DNA from: Dictyostelium firmibasis
Taxonomy: Eukaryota; Evosea; Eumycetozoa; Dictyosteliales; Dictyosteliaceae
Direction: 5' to 3'
NCBI GenBank assembly: GCA_036169595.1
Contig: CM069765.1
Location: 5,582,501 to 5,646,500 of the forward strand
Length of the DNA stretch: 64,000 nucleotides
This document shows positions 33,105-48,645 of the stretch, one piece after another. Within the stretch, counting starts at the first letter, position 1; every line of letters begins with the position of its first letter. The notes beneath the pieces are model-generated. The model was not told the origin of the DNA. It was given only the letters and a program-made list of their open reading frames with translations, and did not search any database. The position numbers were made by a program, and so were the translations under genes.

Positions 33105-34958
33105 TCAATTATTCGAAGAAGTGGAGGGAACACCAAATTTTAATGATTTAACACTTGATGGTATTGACCCTGCTGATAATACTTGTTTAAAACAATAACC
33201 AAATGTTAATGATTTAACACTTGATGGTATTGAGTCTGCTGATATTACTTGATTAAAATAAAAACCAAATTTCAATGATTCGACACTTGATGGTATTGAT
33301 CCTGCTGATAATACTTGATTAAAATTAAAACCAAATGTTAATGATTTAACACTTGATGGTATTGACCCTGCTGATAATACTTGATTAAAATCATTACCAA
33401 ATGTTAATGATTTAACACTTGATGGTATTAATCCTGCTGATAATACTTGATTAAATTTACAACCAAATGTTAATGATTCGACACTTGATGGTATTATTCC
33501 TGCTGATAATACTTGATTAAAACTTTCACCAAATGTTAATGATTTAACACTTGGTGGTATTATTCCTTCTGATAATACTTGATTAAAATCATTACCAAAT
33601 GTTAATGATTTAACACTTGATGGTATTGATCCTACTGATAATACTTGATCAAAGTCAGTACCAAATGTTAATGATTTAACACTTGATGGTATTGATCCTA
33701 CTGATAATACTTTATTAAAACAATAACCAAATGTTAATGATTCGACACTTGATGGTATTGATCCTGCTGATAATACTTGATTAAAATCACAACCAAATGT
33801 TAATGATTTAACACTTGATGGTATTGAATCTGCTGGTAATACTTGATTAAAATCAAATGTTAATGATTCGACACTTGATGGTATTATTCCTGCTGATAAT
33901 ACTTGATTAAAACGAGAACCAAATACTAATGATTTAACACTTGATGGTATTAATCCTGCTGATAATACTTGATTAAAATAAACACCAAATGTTAATGATT
34001 TAACACTTGATGGTATTGATCCTGTTGATAATACTTGATTAAAACTATAACCAAATGTTAATGATTCGACACTTGATGGTATTGATCCTGCTGATAATAC
34101 TTGATTAAAACTTTTACCAAATGTTAATGATTCAACACTTGATGGTATTGATCCTGCTGATAATACTTGATTAAAACTATTACCAAATGTTAATGATTTA
34201 ACACTTGATGGTATTGATCCTGCTGATAATACTTGATTAAAATTACAACCAAATGTTAATGATTCGACACTTGATGGTATTGAATCTGCTGATAATACTT
34301 GATTATAATAATAACCAAATTTTAATGATTTAACACTTGATGGTATTGATCCTGCTGATAATACTTGATTAAAACGAGAACCATGGAAAGTTAATGATTC
34401 GACACTTGATGGTATCAATCCTGTTGATAATACTTGATCAAAGTCAGTACCAAATGTTAATGATTTAACACTTGATGGTATTATTCCTGCTGGTAATACT
34501 TGATTAAAACTATAACCAAATGTTAATGATTCGACACTTGATGGTATTGAATCTGCTGATAATACTTGATTAAAACTATAACCAAATGTTAATGATTTAA
34601 CACTTGATGGTATTGATCCTGCTGATAATACTTGATTAAAATTACAACCAAATGTTAATGATTTAACACTTGATGGTATTAATCCTGCTGATAATACTTG
34701 ATTAAAATGAAAACCAAATGTTAATGATTCAACACTTGATGGAATATCACCTAAATAAATATCATCAACTGAGTTGTAATATAAATCTTTTATATAATCT
34801 CTGATATTTGAATCTAATAATTGTTGTCTTTTTAATATAACAACTTTGAAATGCCTATTTAAATAATTAAGTTGTTGTAAAATAATATTTTTTATAACAG
34901 TATTTCTCCATATTCTAAAAAGAAATATATCCCCTCCATTATTTGTTTTAGCTTCCAT
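33105..34958 (-). CDS. FNIP-repeat protein 6
   Basis: 617 residues: the MEAKTNNGGD module then about 24 repeats. Diresidues include FH, CN, YS, YS, TD, GSR, YY, CN, NS, KS, VY, SR, CD, YC, TD, ND, ES, CK, ND, FN, FY and YC. It has the same three-residue GSR variant as protein 5. One repeat is shortened to TFDFNQ. It ends GVPSTSSNN in the shared 3' flank, like protein 2. It is the most upstream member of the minus-strand cluster. Confidence 0.92.
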   Translation of the reverse strand: MEAKTNNGGDIFLFRIWRNTVIKNIILQQLNYLNRHFKVVILKRQQLLDSNIRDYIKDLYYNSVDDIYLGDIPSSVESLTFGFHFNQVLSAGLIPSSVKSLTFGCNFNQVLSAGSIPSSVKSLTFGYSFNQVLSADSIPSSVESLTFGYSFNQVLPAGIIPSSVKSLTFGTDFDQVLSTGLIPSSVESLTFHGSRFNQVLSAGSIPSSVKSLKFGYYYNQVLSADSIPSSVESLTFGCNFNQVLSAGSIPSSVKSLTFGNSFNQVLSAGSIPSSVESLTFGKSFNQVLSAGSIPSSVESLTFGYSFNQVLSTGSIPSSVKSLTFGVYFNQVLSAGLIPSSVKSLVFGSRFNQVLSAGIIPSSVESLTFDFNQVLPADSIPSSVKSLTFGCDFNQVLSAGSIPSSVESLTFGYCFNKVLSVGSIPSSVKSLTFGTDFDQVLSVGSIPSSVKSLTFGNDFNQVLSEGIIPPSVKSLTFGESFNQVLSAGIIPSSVESLTFGCKFNQVLSAGLIPSSVKSLTFGNDFNQVLSAGSIPSSVKSLTFGFNFNQVLSAGSIPSSVESLKFGFYFNQVISADSIPSSVKSLTFGYCFKQVLSAGSIPSSVKSLKFGVPSTSSNN

Positions 34959-35492
34959 CGTATCTTTATATTTTTTAAAATTTAATGTGGAGTGGTGTTT
35001 GAAATTTGGAAAAAAACTTTTTTCTAGATTTTTTCCTTTTTTTTAAAAATTTTTTTTTCTATTTAATTTTTTTTTTAATTTTTTAATTTAGGGTAACGCG
35101 AAAGGAAAAATAAGGGGGTAATATTTAGCAGTGTTTAATTTGGAAAAAACTTTTTTCTAAATTTTTTCCTTTTCCTTTTTTTTTTTTTATTTTTATTTTT
35201 TTTTTCAATTTTTTAATTTCAAAGTTTTACCAAACACAAGTAAACTGGTGCCCTAAATTTTTTTTGTTGGTTTTGGGTGAATAAAAGGCAAATCTTTTTC
35301 TTTTATTAACCTTTCTAATTGAGAGAACTAGTTCCATTTCCTCCCTTTTTACTTTTTTTTTTTTTTTTTTATTTTAATTTTTACAAAACAGGTAAAAAAA
35401 AAAACCAAATAATTTTTTTTCATCAAAAAGTTTTTAATTATTTGAAAGAGAGCTCATAAATAAACACCTTTTCAAAATTTTTTTTTTTAAAA

Positions 35493-35541
<49 letters not shown>

Positions 35542-36522
35542 CTGAAGTTTGGATAAAATATATCAATTTTAAATAAAAACTATTCACCATCTATAATAAT
35601 AAAATATATATATTTTTAAAGTTAATACTAAAAAAAAAAAAATATATTAATATTTTATATCTTTACATATTTGGCAAAAATAAAAAATTAATTTTAAATT
35701 ATATAAAAAAAAATGTCAAAAGTTTTTTATATTTCCTAAAATTTTTTTTATAAAAGAAAACATTCTTAGTAGCATAACTTGTCTATTTTTTGTTTTTGTG
35801 CAAGAATACAACCATACAAAAACCAAACAATTAGTGAATTAACAAAAAATTTAAGAATATAATCAGGAATTTATATCCAAATATTTTTAATATATTCAAA
35901 AATTACCAAAATTATAACAACGAAAAATAGAAATAAATAAATAAAATTCTTTTCTTGTTAAAATATGAATTTAAATTTTTTTATATTAATTTTTTTTTAA
36001 TTTTTAAAAAAACCCTTTGATTTGAAAAAAAAGAAAAAAAATGTTGTTGAATTGAATTCAAAGGAGATTTTTTAATTTTTTTTATTATTTATAAAATTAT
36101 TAATTAATAATATAAAATTTTTTTTTTTTTGTAAATTTTTTTTTTTTATATAATATATAATTATTTTTTTTTTTAAAAAATTATTATAATTATATTCAAC
36201 CACTAACTTAAAAAAAAATTATTCAGTAGATTATATTGAAAATTAAATAGAATTAATAGTAAAAATATAAATGAGTATGAAAAAAATAGGGAGACCAAGA
36301 ATAAAGTAATTTTTCTTTTTCTAAAAGATAACAAGCTTAAAATTCATATTAATATATATAAAAAATTAGTATAATCCTTTAAAATTAAGGATAAAAAAAA
36401 AAAAAAAAAAAAAAAGAATTTATTTAATTATAATTCATATTTTTTATCAAATTGAATACTTCAAAAAATTTCCTTTTTTTTTTTTTTTTATTTACTTTTT
36501 TTTTTATATTTTTTTTTATTGT

Positions 36523-36557
<35 letters not shown>

Positions 36558-36645
36558 TTTTTTCTTCAACTTTTTTGAATTTATTTTATTAAATTTTTTT
36601 TAATTTTTAAAAAAATATTTTGAAAAGAAGGATAAAAATATAAAA
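34959..36645. other. Right edge of the FNIP block and intergenic DNA
   Basis: 34959-35470 has two partial copies of the FNIP leader in succession (AACTTTTTTCTA twice; TTGGTTTTGGGTGAATAAAA). 35590-35800 is a third copy of the 14690/20290 spacer block. 35800-36645 is AT-rich with a TTTA run at about 36525-36560 and no gene. Confidence 0.6.
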
Positions 36646-38121
<1,476 letters not shown>

Positions 38122-38267
38122 AAAAAAAAAAAAGGTGATATTGGAGTTTGGGAAATAATTTTATTTGGAGAGCTATTATTTTTTTATTTTTTTAAATTTT
38201 TTTTCTCATTCTGACTTTCAATGATACACAATCTATATACAAACATTATTTATTTAACGAATAATCT
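38122..38267. other. Short spacer, 3' of transporter paralogue 2
   Basis: AT-rich; no feature. Confidence 0.5.
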
Positions 38268-38384
38268 CCATATCACCATCGTTTCCTAGTTGTTCATACA
38301 TAGTAGCTATTTCTATCACCTTCTTGCCCTGATAGGTTGCTATATATTTTCCGACTACTATCACATCCATCTATAAATCAAAAT
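38268..38384 (-). CDS. Small ORF or orphan exon, unrecognised
   Basis: Reads MDVIVVGKYIATYQGKKVIE and on to LGNDGDMEIIR-stop, 38 residues with normal codon use, right behind an acceptor-like TTTATAG. The composition is that of real protein, yet no upstream exon can be placed in the 300 bp before the divergent GTPase gene. A weak resemblance to the C-terminus of replication protein A subunit 3 (GK..........LG.D.DM) is only a guess. Confidence 0.35.
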
Positions 38385-38702
38385 TTTCTACCAATTTTTT
38401 AAATAAAATTTATTTTTCTTTCTTTTTTTTTTATACATATAAAACAAAATAAAACTTTTATTTGTTTGTGAATTCACTGAATTTTGTAGTTTGTTTTTTT
38501 AAATTTTTTTTTTTTTTTTTGTTTTTTTAAATTTTTTTTTTATATATTTTTTTTATATTTTTTTTTTTTTTATATTTTTTTTTATATTTTTTTTTTATAT
38601 TTTTTTTTTTTTTGAATAGTTTTTGTAAAGCATTTTGTTCTTGTGATTCCATAGACTTTTTTTAAAAAAAAAGTAAAAATTGATTCCATATGAAACTTTT
38701 AA

Positions 38703-39530
<828 letters not shown>

Positions 39531-39535
39531 ATAAA

Positions 39536-41479
<1,944 letters not shown>

Positions 41480-41922
41480 CTAAATTTAGATTATTTAATA
41501 TTTTTAAATTTTTTAAAATAACATTTATTTTTTTTTTTTTCTATATACTATTTTTTTTTTTTTTTTTTTTTTATTTTGAAAAAAAATAAAAATAAAAATA
41601 TACAAAAAAAAATTAAAGATTATTATGTAACCATTGATATTTCATAGTAATTAACTTTATTTTTATCGTGTATCGATTTAATTTGTGTATATGAATTGTA
41701 TTTTTATAACAAAGATTAATAGATAAAAAAAAATTAATTTTAAAAAAAATAAAATTTAAAAAAAAAAAAGTGTGTTGATTTGTTTTACAATAAATTATAA
41801 AAAAAAGTCAAAAATTATTTTTTTCATTATCTCTGTTATTAAATACTATTTATTAAATTAAATTAATTTAGTTTTTTTTTTTTTTTTAAAAATAAATTTA
41901 TTTTATATTTAATTTTAAATTT
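41480..41922. other. Intergenic spacer between paralogues 3 and 4
   Basis: AT-rich; only a T-run and an unremarkable stretch (41620-41700). Presumed promoter of paralogue 3. Confidence 0.5.
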
Positions 41923-42676
41923 TTAATTATTTAATAATGATTTAGTTTCATTTTCATTTTCAATTTCTTTTTTTTGTTGTTGTTTTATATTTTTACTTTC
42001 AATATAAACAGATAAAATGAAACCAACAACAATTAAAGAATAACCTGGTATTGCTAATAATGGGAAATCCATATGTTTAATGATTATATCAAAAATTAAA
42101 GTTGCAACAATAACCATTAATTCACCAGATCTAACAAATAATGGAGAGGTAACTGATAAACCCCAATTGATTAAATAATTTACAGAGAAATTAACAACTG
42201 CATTCAATAATAACATTCCAAAAACTGATGGTGAAGGTACTGAAAATGGTTCAAATCTTGTAAAATTTAAAATTGCAATCACAGGTATACCCAATATTAA
42301 ATTTACAAATGCTATTAAACCCATATATGTATGTACAATGGTTCTATTGGAATCACCAATAAATTTCGATGTTAAAACTTCATATAAACCCCATAAAGCT
42401 GCCGATATAATCATTAAAATATCACCTTTTATTGCATCTGGATATTCACCTTTTGATGTACCAACAGTTGTAACTGCAATTCCAACAATACCACTCATAA
42501 ATATTATAACTGATATTGTTTTTAAAATTTTAACTTTTTCTTTTAATATTATAATTGATAAAAAGAAACAAAATACTGATGCACTTTCTAAAAAATAAAA
42601 AAATAAAAATATTAAAAAATTATTTTAATTATATTAATATTTTTTTTTTTTTTTTTAAATTAGATTATTATTGAAG

Positions 42677-42709
<33 letters not shown>

Positions 42710-43347
42710 GATATAATGCTGTTGAAATACTAACTTCAGTTAGTGAAATTGCAATCATCCAAATCCAATTTAAACCAACGAATAAAATTGACATTGGTAT
42801 TGAAATAATTATTAATTTTTTTAAAGTAATACCAGTTGTAATGATTTCACCATTTTCAGGATTAATTTTAGTTTCAACTTTAAATTTACTTTGAAATCTT
42901 TCAAGTAAAGTATCTTGCTTAGTTTCATTCAATTCATAATTACAACTACCACTTATACTACTATTGATATTATAATCAATATGTTTTACATTATTAAAGC
43001 TAATTTTTAAACTATCTTTTCTCTCTTTAATTAATTCAATCTTTAATAAAATAAACTCTATGACCATTGAGAATGATAAAATTATTGTACTAAACCATAT
43101 GATCGTAAATGGCGCTTTATAATCACCTGATACTATATATTGTGATAATTCTGCTGATGTTGACATAAAAAGTGTAATTAAAAATACAATTATAATTCCT
43201 AAAAATTTATTTTTCTTTTTTTCTTTTCCACCACCACCCCCTCCTTCTTCTCCTTCATTATTTCCTTTAGTTTTTTCTTCATCATAAAAATCATTATTAA
43301 AATTATTATTTAAAAATTGACTATTTATATAATTATTTTCATCTATC

Positions 43348-43398
<51 letters not shown>

Positions 43399-43485
43399 AT
43401 TTTAGTATTAAATAAATACTTTTTAAAAAAAAAAAAAATACAAACCTATTTTTGCAGTGCTATTATCATTATTAATTATTGTCAT
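41923..43485 (-). CDS. DMT-superfamily (SLC35F-like) transporter, paralogue 4
   Basis: Exons 43485-43446, 43342-42710 and 42587-41923 encode 445 residues starting MTIINNDNSTAKI. N-terminal cytosolic tail with a GEEGGGGGGKEKKK stretch, then about ten helices. Conserved blocks are YIVSGDYKAPFTIIWF, ALWGLYEVLTSKFIGD, HTYMGLIAFVNLILG and NWGLSVTSPLFVRSGELM. Intron phases match the other three; intron 2 begins GTATTTTT. Tail ends NENETKSLLNN, which contains a possible acidic dileucine endolysosomal signal (inference). Confidence 0.87.
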
Positions 43486-43539
43486 GATTTTTTATAATAT
43501 TATATGATATATGTTTAAATTGACTTTGTTTGAAAAATC

Positions 43540-43577
<38 letters not shown>

Positions 43578-44117
43578 AAAACAATCACGATTACATTTGA
43601 CACTTTTATTTTTTTTTAATTTTTTTTTTTTATTATTTATGAATAACCTGGGTTTTTCGGATTAAAAAAAATATTTTTTTACCAGGAAAAAATTTTATGA
43701 ATTTTTTTTTTTTTTCAAATAATTATTTTTGAATTTTTATATTTTAGTTTTTTTATTTTCCCAATTGAAAATATCTCCGATTCATTAAATTATATTGTTC
43801 TTGTTTCTTAAGTAAATATATATATAAAAAAAAAAAAAAAAATTCAAAATCAAATTTTCTAGTTTTACTTTTAGGGTCTACATCTGTTTTGAGGATTTAA
43901 ATTTAGGAAATTCTTTTTAATAGTTAATTTAATTAATGTTCATTATATAATGCTTTTACATTTATATGAAAAAGTCAACAATCACAATATTAGGGAGAGA
44001 TTTTCTTAATATACAGTATTTTTTTGAAATCCTGTTTTTGATTATTTTTATATTATTATGATAAGAGTTGATATCATTGAATCTTTCTGGTTCTTTGGCC
44101 ATCAAATTCACAAAATT
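43486..44117. other. Intergenic spacer
   Basis: Promoter side of paralogue 4, then AT-rich sequence with slightly higher GC at 43860-44100. No gene. Position 44110-44117 (ACAAAATT) is the outer target duplication of the next SINE copy. Confidence 0.5.
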
Positions 44118-44344
44118 TTTTTTTTGGAAGTCGAGCTTTTTTCCCGTTGATTATGAGGTGTGTTATTTATGACCACGGAGACTGTGTGATTCAGCGCACA
44201 ACCACTACGTATAACCTCCAATAATGAGGGTTTAATTATGACCACGTTACTTCGTGGTATGACCAAGACTCGGTCCCAAGGTCTTGGCCACGGAGGCTTG
44301 TGATTCAGCGTGGAACCACTACGCTAAGCCCCCCCCCCCCCCCC
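44118..44344 (-). mobile_element. tRNA-like SINE copy C (dimeric, downstream-type tail)
   Basis: On the minus strand it starts with a run of 16 G, then GGCTTAGCGTAGTGG (A-box) and a GGGACCGAGTCTTGG B-box. A second tRNA-like unit follows (ATACGTAGTGGTTGTGCGC). The tail CTCATAATCAACGGGAAAAA runs on to GCTCGACTTCC and A9. Flanking direct repeats ACAAAATT lie at 44110-44117 and 44346-44353. It starts 127 bp downstream of tRNA-Phe, co-oriented with it. Confidence 0.82.
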
Positions 44345-44427
44345 GACAAAATTGAAACCCATTCACTCTGGAGCCCCTTTCTCAAAAGCCAAGAAGTGTT
44401 TTTTCTCTATATCTTTTAACATATTAG

Positions 44428-44438
44428 AGAGTCGAACC
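44428..44438 (-). promoter_or_regulatory. External B-box downstream of tRNA-Phe
   Basis: On the minus strand GGTTCGACTCT begins 33 bp beyond the tRNA end. Same position as the exB boxes of the other two tRNA genes here. Confidence 0.72.
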
Positions 44439-44470
44439 CACGACCACACCTAATTTTGTCAGAAAATTTT

Positions 44471-44544
44471 TGCCTCAGGCCGGGATCGAACCAGCGACCT
44501 TAAGATCTTCAGTCTCACGCTCGTACCAACTGAGCTACTAAGGC
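44471..44544 (-). tRNA. tRNA-Phe (anticodon GAA)
   Basis: A 74-nt cloverleaf. Acceptor GCCTTAG pairs with CTGAGGC (one G-U). D arm GCTC-AGTTGGTAC-GAGC. Anticodon arm TGAGA-CTGAAGA-TCTTA gives GAA. T arm GCTGG-TTCGATC-CCGGC; discriminator A. No intron. A T-rich stretch follows on the minus strand. Confidence 0.95.
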
Positions 44545-44593
44545 TATGATGAAATTTTGTCAAAATTTACTGAATATTGTGTTTTTTTTAGAA

Positions 44594-44734
44594 GGGCCTT
44601 GGTTCAAGTCTTGGTCATACCACGAATTAACGTGGTCACAGAAAAAAAAAATTAAAATTAAAATAATTAATAAATAAAAACTAGATTCGAATACATCCAA
44701 TTGGATGAGGTTATTAAAAAAAAAAAAAAAAAAA
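44594..44734 (+). mobile_element. SINE-like copy E (5'-truncated, upstream-type tail)
   Basis: Begins inside the head at GGCCTTGGTTCAAGTCTTGG (B-box), then CCACGAATTAACGTGG. The different tail CACAGAAAAAAAAAATTAAA leads to TTCGAATACATCCAATTGGA and an A-run. Flanking repeats are TGTGTTTTTTT-TA at about 44578 and 44735. Its first base lies about 48 bp upstream of tRNA-Phe, pointing away from it: the same geometry as the TRE5 at tRNA-Gly. Confidence 0.72.
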
Positions 44735-44761
44735 TGTGTTTTTTTATATTTTTTTTTAAGT

Positions 44762-44938
44762 GGGGGGCTTAGGATAGTGGTTTCAAACTGAATAACACAG
44801 CCTCCATGGCCTTGGTTCAAGTCTTTGTCATACCACGAATTAACGTGGTCACAGAAAAAAATTTTAAATTAAAATAATTAATTAATAAAAACATAATTCG
44901 AACACATCCAATTGGATGAGGTTATTAAGAAAAAAAAA
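44762..44938 (+). mobile_element. SINE-like copy D (full head, upstream-type tail)
   Basis: Starts GGGGGGCTTAGGATAGTGG (A-box), B-box GGTTCAAGTCTTTG, hairpin CCACGAATTAACGTGG, then the same tail as copy E (TTCGAACACATCCAATTGGA) and A9. It sits immediately after the tail duplication of copy E, as a second insertion at the same spot. Clean flanking repeats could not be fixed. Confidence 0.7.
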
Positions 44939-45800
44939 TTCTGTTTTTTTTTTTTGGGGGCTTAGTACATATATAACACCCAGAAACACGTTAAAAAAAA
45001 ATAAGGTCTTACCCTTTTTTTGTAAATTATTAAAAGTTTTCATCAAAAATGTTCCTATTTCAGCAACAATAGAACAACATGTTATTACTTCAAAAGGGAA
45101 TATTCGATATTTATTCATCCCAAAATACCTTTTCTAACCTGACCTTATCTAACCTTCAAATTATGCTTTATAGTAATTCCTTTCAATTTGTGAAATACAA
45201 CTGAATTTAACCTTTGACACATCCAATTATAAAAAAAAAAAAAAAAAAAACCTTTGAATATTATCCAATTACTGCGTCAATCTGTAATAATAATAATTGG
45301 ATATATCATTAAAAAAAGAAATAGGATAAATAATAGTACTTTAAAATAAGGTATGTAAACCCAATAACCACCCGAACATTTATATCAATTTTATGTTTTA
45401 TTAAAAGAAAAAATTTCTTTTAATTCTGAAAATGGTTGCATTTTTTAATTTAATTTAAAAAATTATTATTTTAAGATAAATATCATTACACTTGAATGTG
45501 AAAAATAAAAAATAAAATAAAATTTTTTTTTTCATTATTTGAAAAAAAGGGGAAATTCTAAACCAAAAATTTCTTTTTTTCGTTTTTTATTTTATTTTAT
45601 TTTTTTTCAAATTAAAAGCACTATAATATTATAGTATACATTTTATATTATATATGATTTTATAATACTAAAAAAAATTTAAAAATAAAATATTAAAAAA
45701 TACATTTTTTTTTTTTTTATTTTTTTTATTTCTAAATTTTGAATGTTGATAGTTATTTTTAGTAACTTTTTTTTTTTTTCAAAGTATAATATTAATTTTT
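44939..45800. other. Intergenic spacer
   Basis: 44954-44966 (GGGGGCTTAG) may be the first few bases of another SINE head. The rest, including 45110-45300 with higher GC (CTAACCTGACCTTATCTAACC), has no recognised feature. Confidence 0.5.
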
Positions 45801-47206
<1,406 letters not shown>

Positions 47207-47296
47207 TTTTTTATTTTTATTTTTATTCCTACTTTGGGTGATTTAAAATAATATTGATTATTTTTTTTTTTTTTTTTTTTTTCAAAACAATATTTG

Positions 47297-47362
<66 letters not shown>

Positions 47363-47538
47363 TATTTTTTTTGGGATAAATTAAAGAAATCAATCTTTTT
47401 TTTGGCTATTATTAGATTTTCGAAAAAAAAAAAAAATAAAAAAAAATCTTTGAAAAAATATTTTTATTATAATAATTGGTTATTTTTTTGATTTCAAATT
47501 TTTATCTGCTAAACAAGGTATCGAGTCATAATCATAGA
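47207..47538. other. Intergenic homopolymers
   Basis: T-run followed directly by A-run at 47290-47360 (a self-complementary poly(T)/poly(A) junction). No gene. Confidence 0.6.
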
Positions 47539-47586
47539 TTATTCTTTTCAATGGCTCTTAATGCATTAATTTTAATTTTTTTAATT

Positions 47587-47731
47587 CCATGTACATAATT
47601 TAAGAACCATATAAATAATTTGAACAGTACGAATAGATTTATATAACTCCGGGGCTTCACGATGGTGACATAAAAATTGATAACTGAAAATCGAATCCCG
47701 TACATAACACTGATGTTCATGGGCAGCCATT
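47587..47731 (-). other. Small ORF of non-typical codon use, uncertain
   Basis: An ATG at about 47731 opens MAAHEHQCYVRDSIFSYQFL, continuing CHHREAPELYKSI and ending KLCTWN-stop, about 49 residues. An overlapping frame is also open (MNISVMYG..). Codons such as GCC, CCG and CGG and the higher GC are unlike the neighbours. It may be a gene fragment or a tiny gene. Not recognised. Confidence 0.3.
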
Positions 47732-48304
47732 TTTTTTATACAAATTGTAATTATTCAGAATAAATAAATTTTTAAAAAAAATAAACAAAAAATAAAAAAA
47801 TATTTTAAAAAAAAAAATAATAAAAAATAAAAAAAAAAAAAAAAAATTTAATTTAATTTGGAAAATGCATAAAAATAAATAAAATAAAAAATTTTTTTAA
47901 TCAATTTATAATTTAAAAATTATACAATATTTCCCTATTATCATAATATTATAAGGCCCAAATTAATTTTAAATGTAATTTAATCTTTTCAACTACGTTT
48001 TTTTAATTGGAATCAAGTTGAAAAAATTGAAAATTCTTTTCAAATCCTTTTTTTTTTTTTTTTTTTTAAAAATTTTTTATAAATTTTCAAATGCTAATTA
48101 GAACTATATTTACCAACACGAATGAAAAATGATGCTATAAAACCACCTAAGGTTTAGTTCAAGGTTATTATCAAAAGGTCTTAAGAGAAAGTTTAATTAG
48201 AAGGTCTCAACAGAATATAACCTATAGGTTCCTTAGGCATATTTCAGTATAAAAGTTAAACAAAATTATAAAATAAATATTCATTCATAAAATTAACAAT
48301 AAAT
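47732..48304. other. Intergenic spacer
   Basis: AT-rich to about 48110; 48110-48250 has higher GC (ACCACCTAAGGTTTAG, AACCTATAGGTTCCTTAGG with small inverted repeats) but no coding or RNA assignment. Confidence 0.5.
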
Positions 48305-48373
48305 ACATAAACAGATAAAGAGTCTTAATTATTATTATTGGAAATCAATATAAGACTCTTTATCTGTTTATGT
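48305..48373. repeat. Perfect 23-bp hairpin, loop 23 nt
   Basis: ACATAAACAGATAAAGAGTC+TTA (48305-48327) is exactly reverse-complemented at 48351-48373. The loop is ATTATTATTATTGGAAATCAATA. The arms have no internal repeat. It stands 122 bp upstream of tRNA-Lys. A small-RNA precursor or a mobile-element footprint are both possible. Confidence 0.9.
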
Positions 48374-48494
48374 GGAAATTATAATTATAAATAGAGTTAA
48401 ATAAATAATAATTTAAGGGACACAATTAAAGTATTCTTATGAAATAAGGAATTATATTTATGACTCACGCTATTTTTTACAAAAAAAACTATAA

Positions 48495-48567
48495 GCCCGG
48501 CTAGCTCAGTCGGTAGAGCGCCAGACTCTTAATCTGGTGGTCGGGGGTTCGAGCCCCCCGTTGGGCG
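48495..48567 (+). tRNA. tRNA-Lys (anticodon CTT)
   Basis: A 73-nt cloverleaf. Acceptor GCCCGGC with GTTGGGC (two G-U), discriminator G. D arm GCTC-AGTCGGTA-GAGC. Anticodon arm CCAGA-CTCTTAA-TCTGG gives CTT. T arm CGGGG-GTTCGAG-CCCCC type. A T8 run at 48571 follows as terminator. Confidence 0.96.
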
Positions 48568-48598
48568 AATTTTTTTTGTCGCGTCTTAATAGGGCAAG

Positions 48599-48609
48599 GG
48601 ATCGACACC
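48599..48609 (+). promoter_or_regulatory. External B-box downstream of tRNA-Lys
   Basis: GGATCGACACC begins 32 bp after the tRNA end, with one mismatch to GGTTCGANNCC. Third case of an exB box at 32-34 bp in this window. Confidence 0.65.
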
Positions 48610-48645
48610 CTTCAACGACACCCTCAACATCCCACACACACACAC

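Noticed and set aside
12503-34958. Regular 66-bp repeats that resemble a CRISPR-like or satellite array
   Set aside because: They are in frame, encode the 22-residue FNIP repeat throughout, and begin with a conserved N-terminal module; this is eukaryotic coding DNA.
44954-44966. Sixth SINE copy starting GGGGGCTTAG
   Set aside because: Only about ten bases match the head; no B-box or tail follows, so it is too short to call.
48305-48373. Hairpin as a transcription terminator
   Set aside because: No transcript ends into it on either strand and intrinsic hairpin terminators are not a feature of this nuclear genome.
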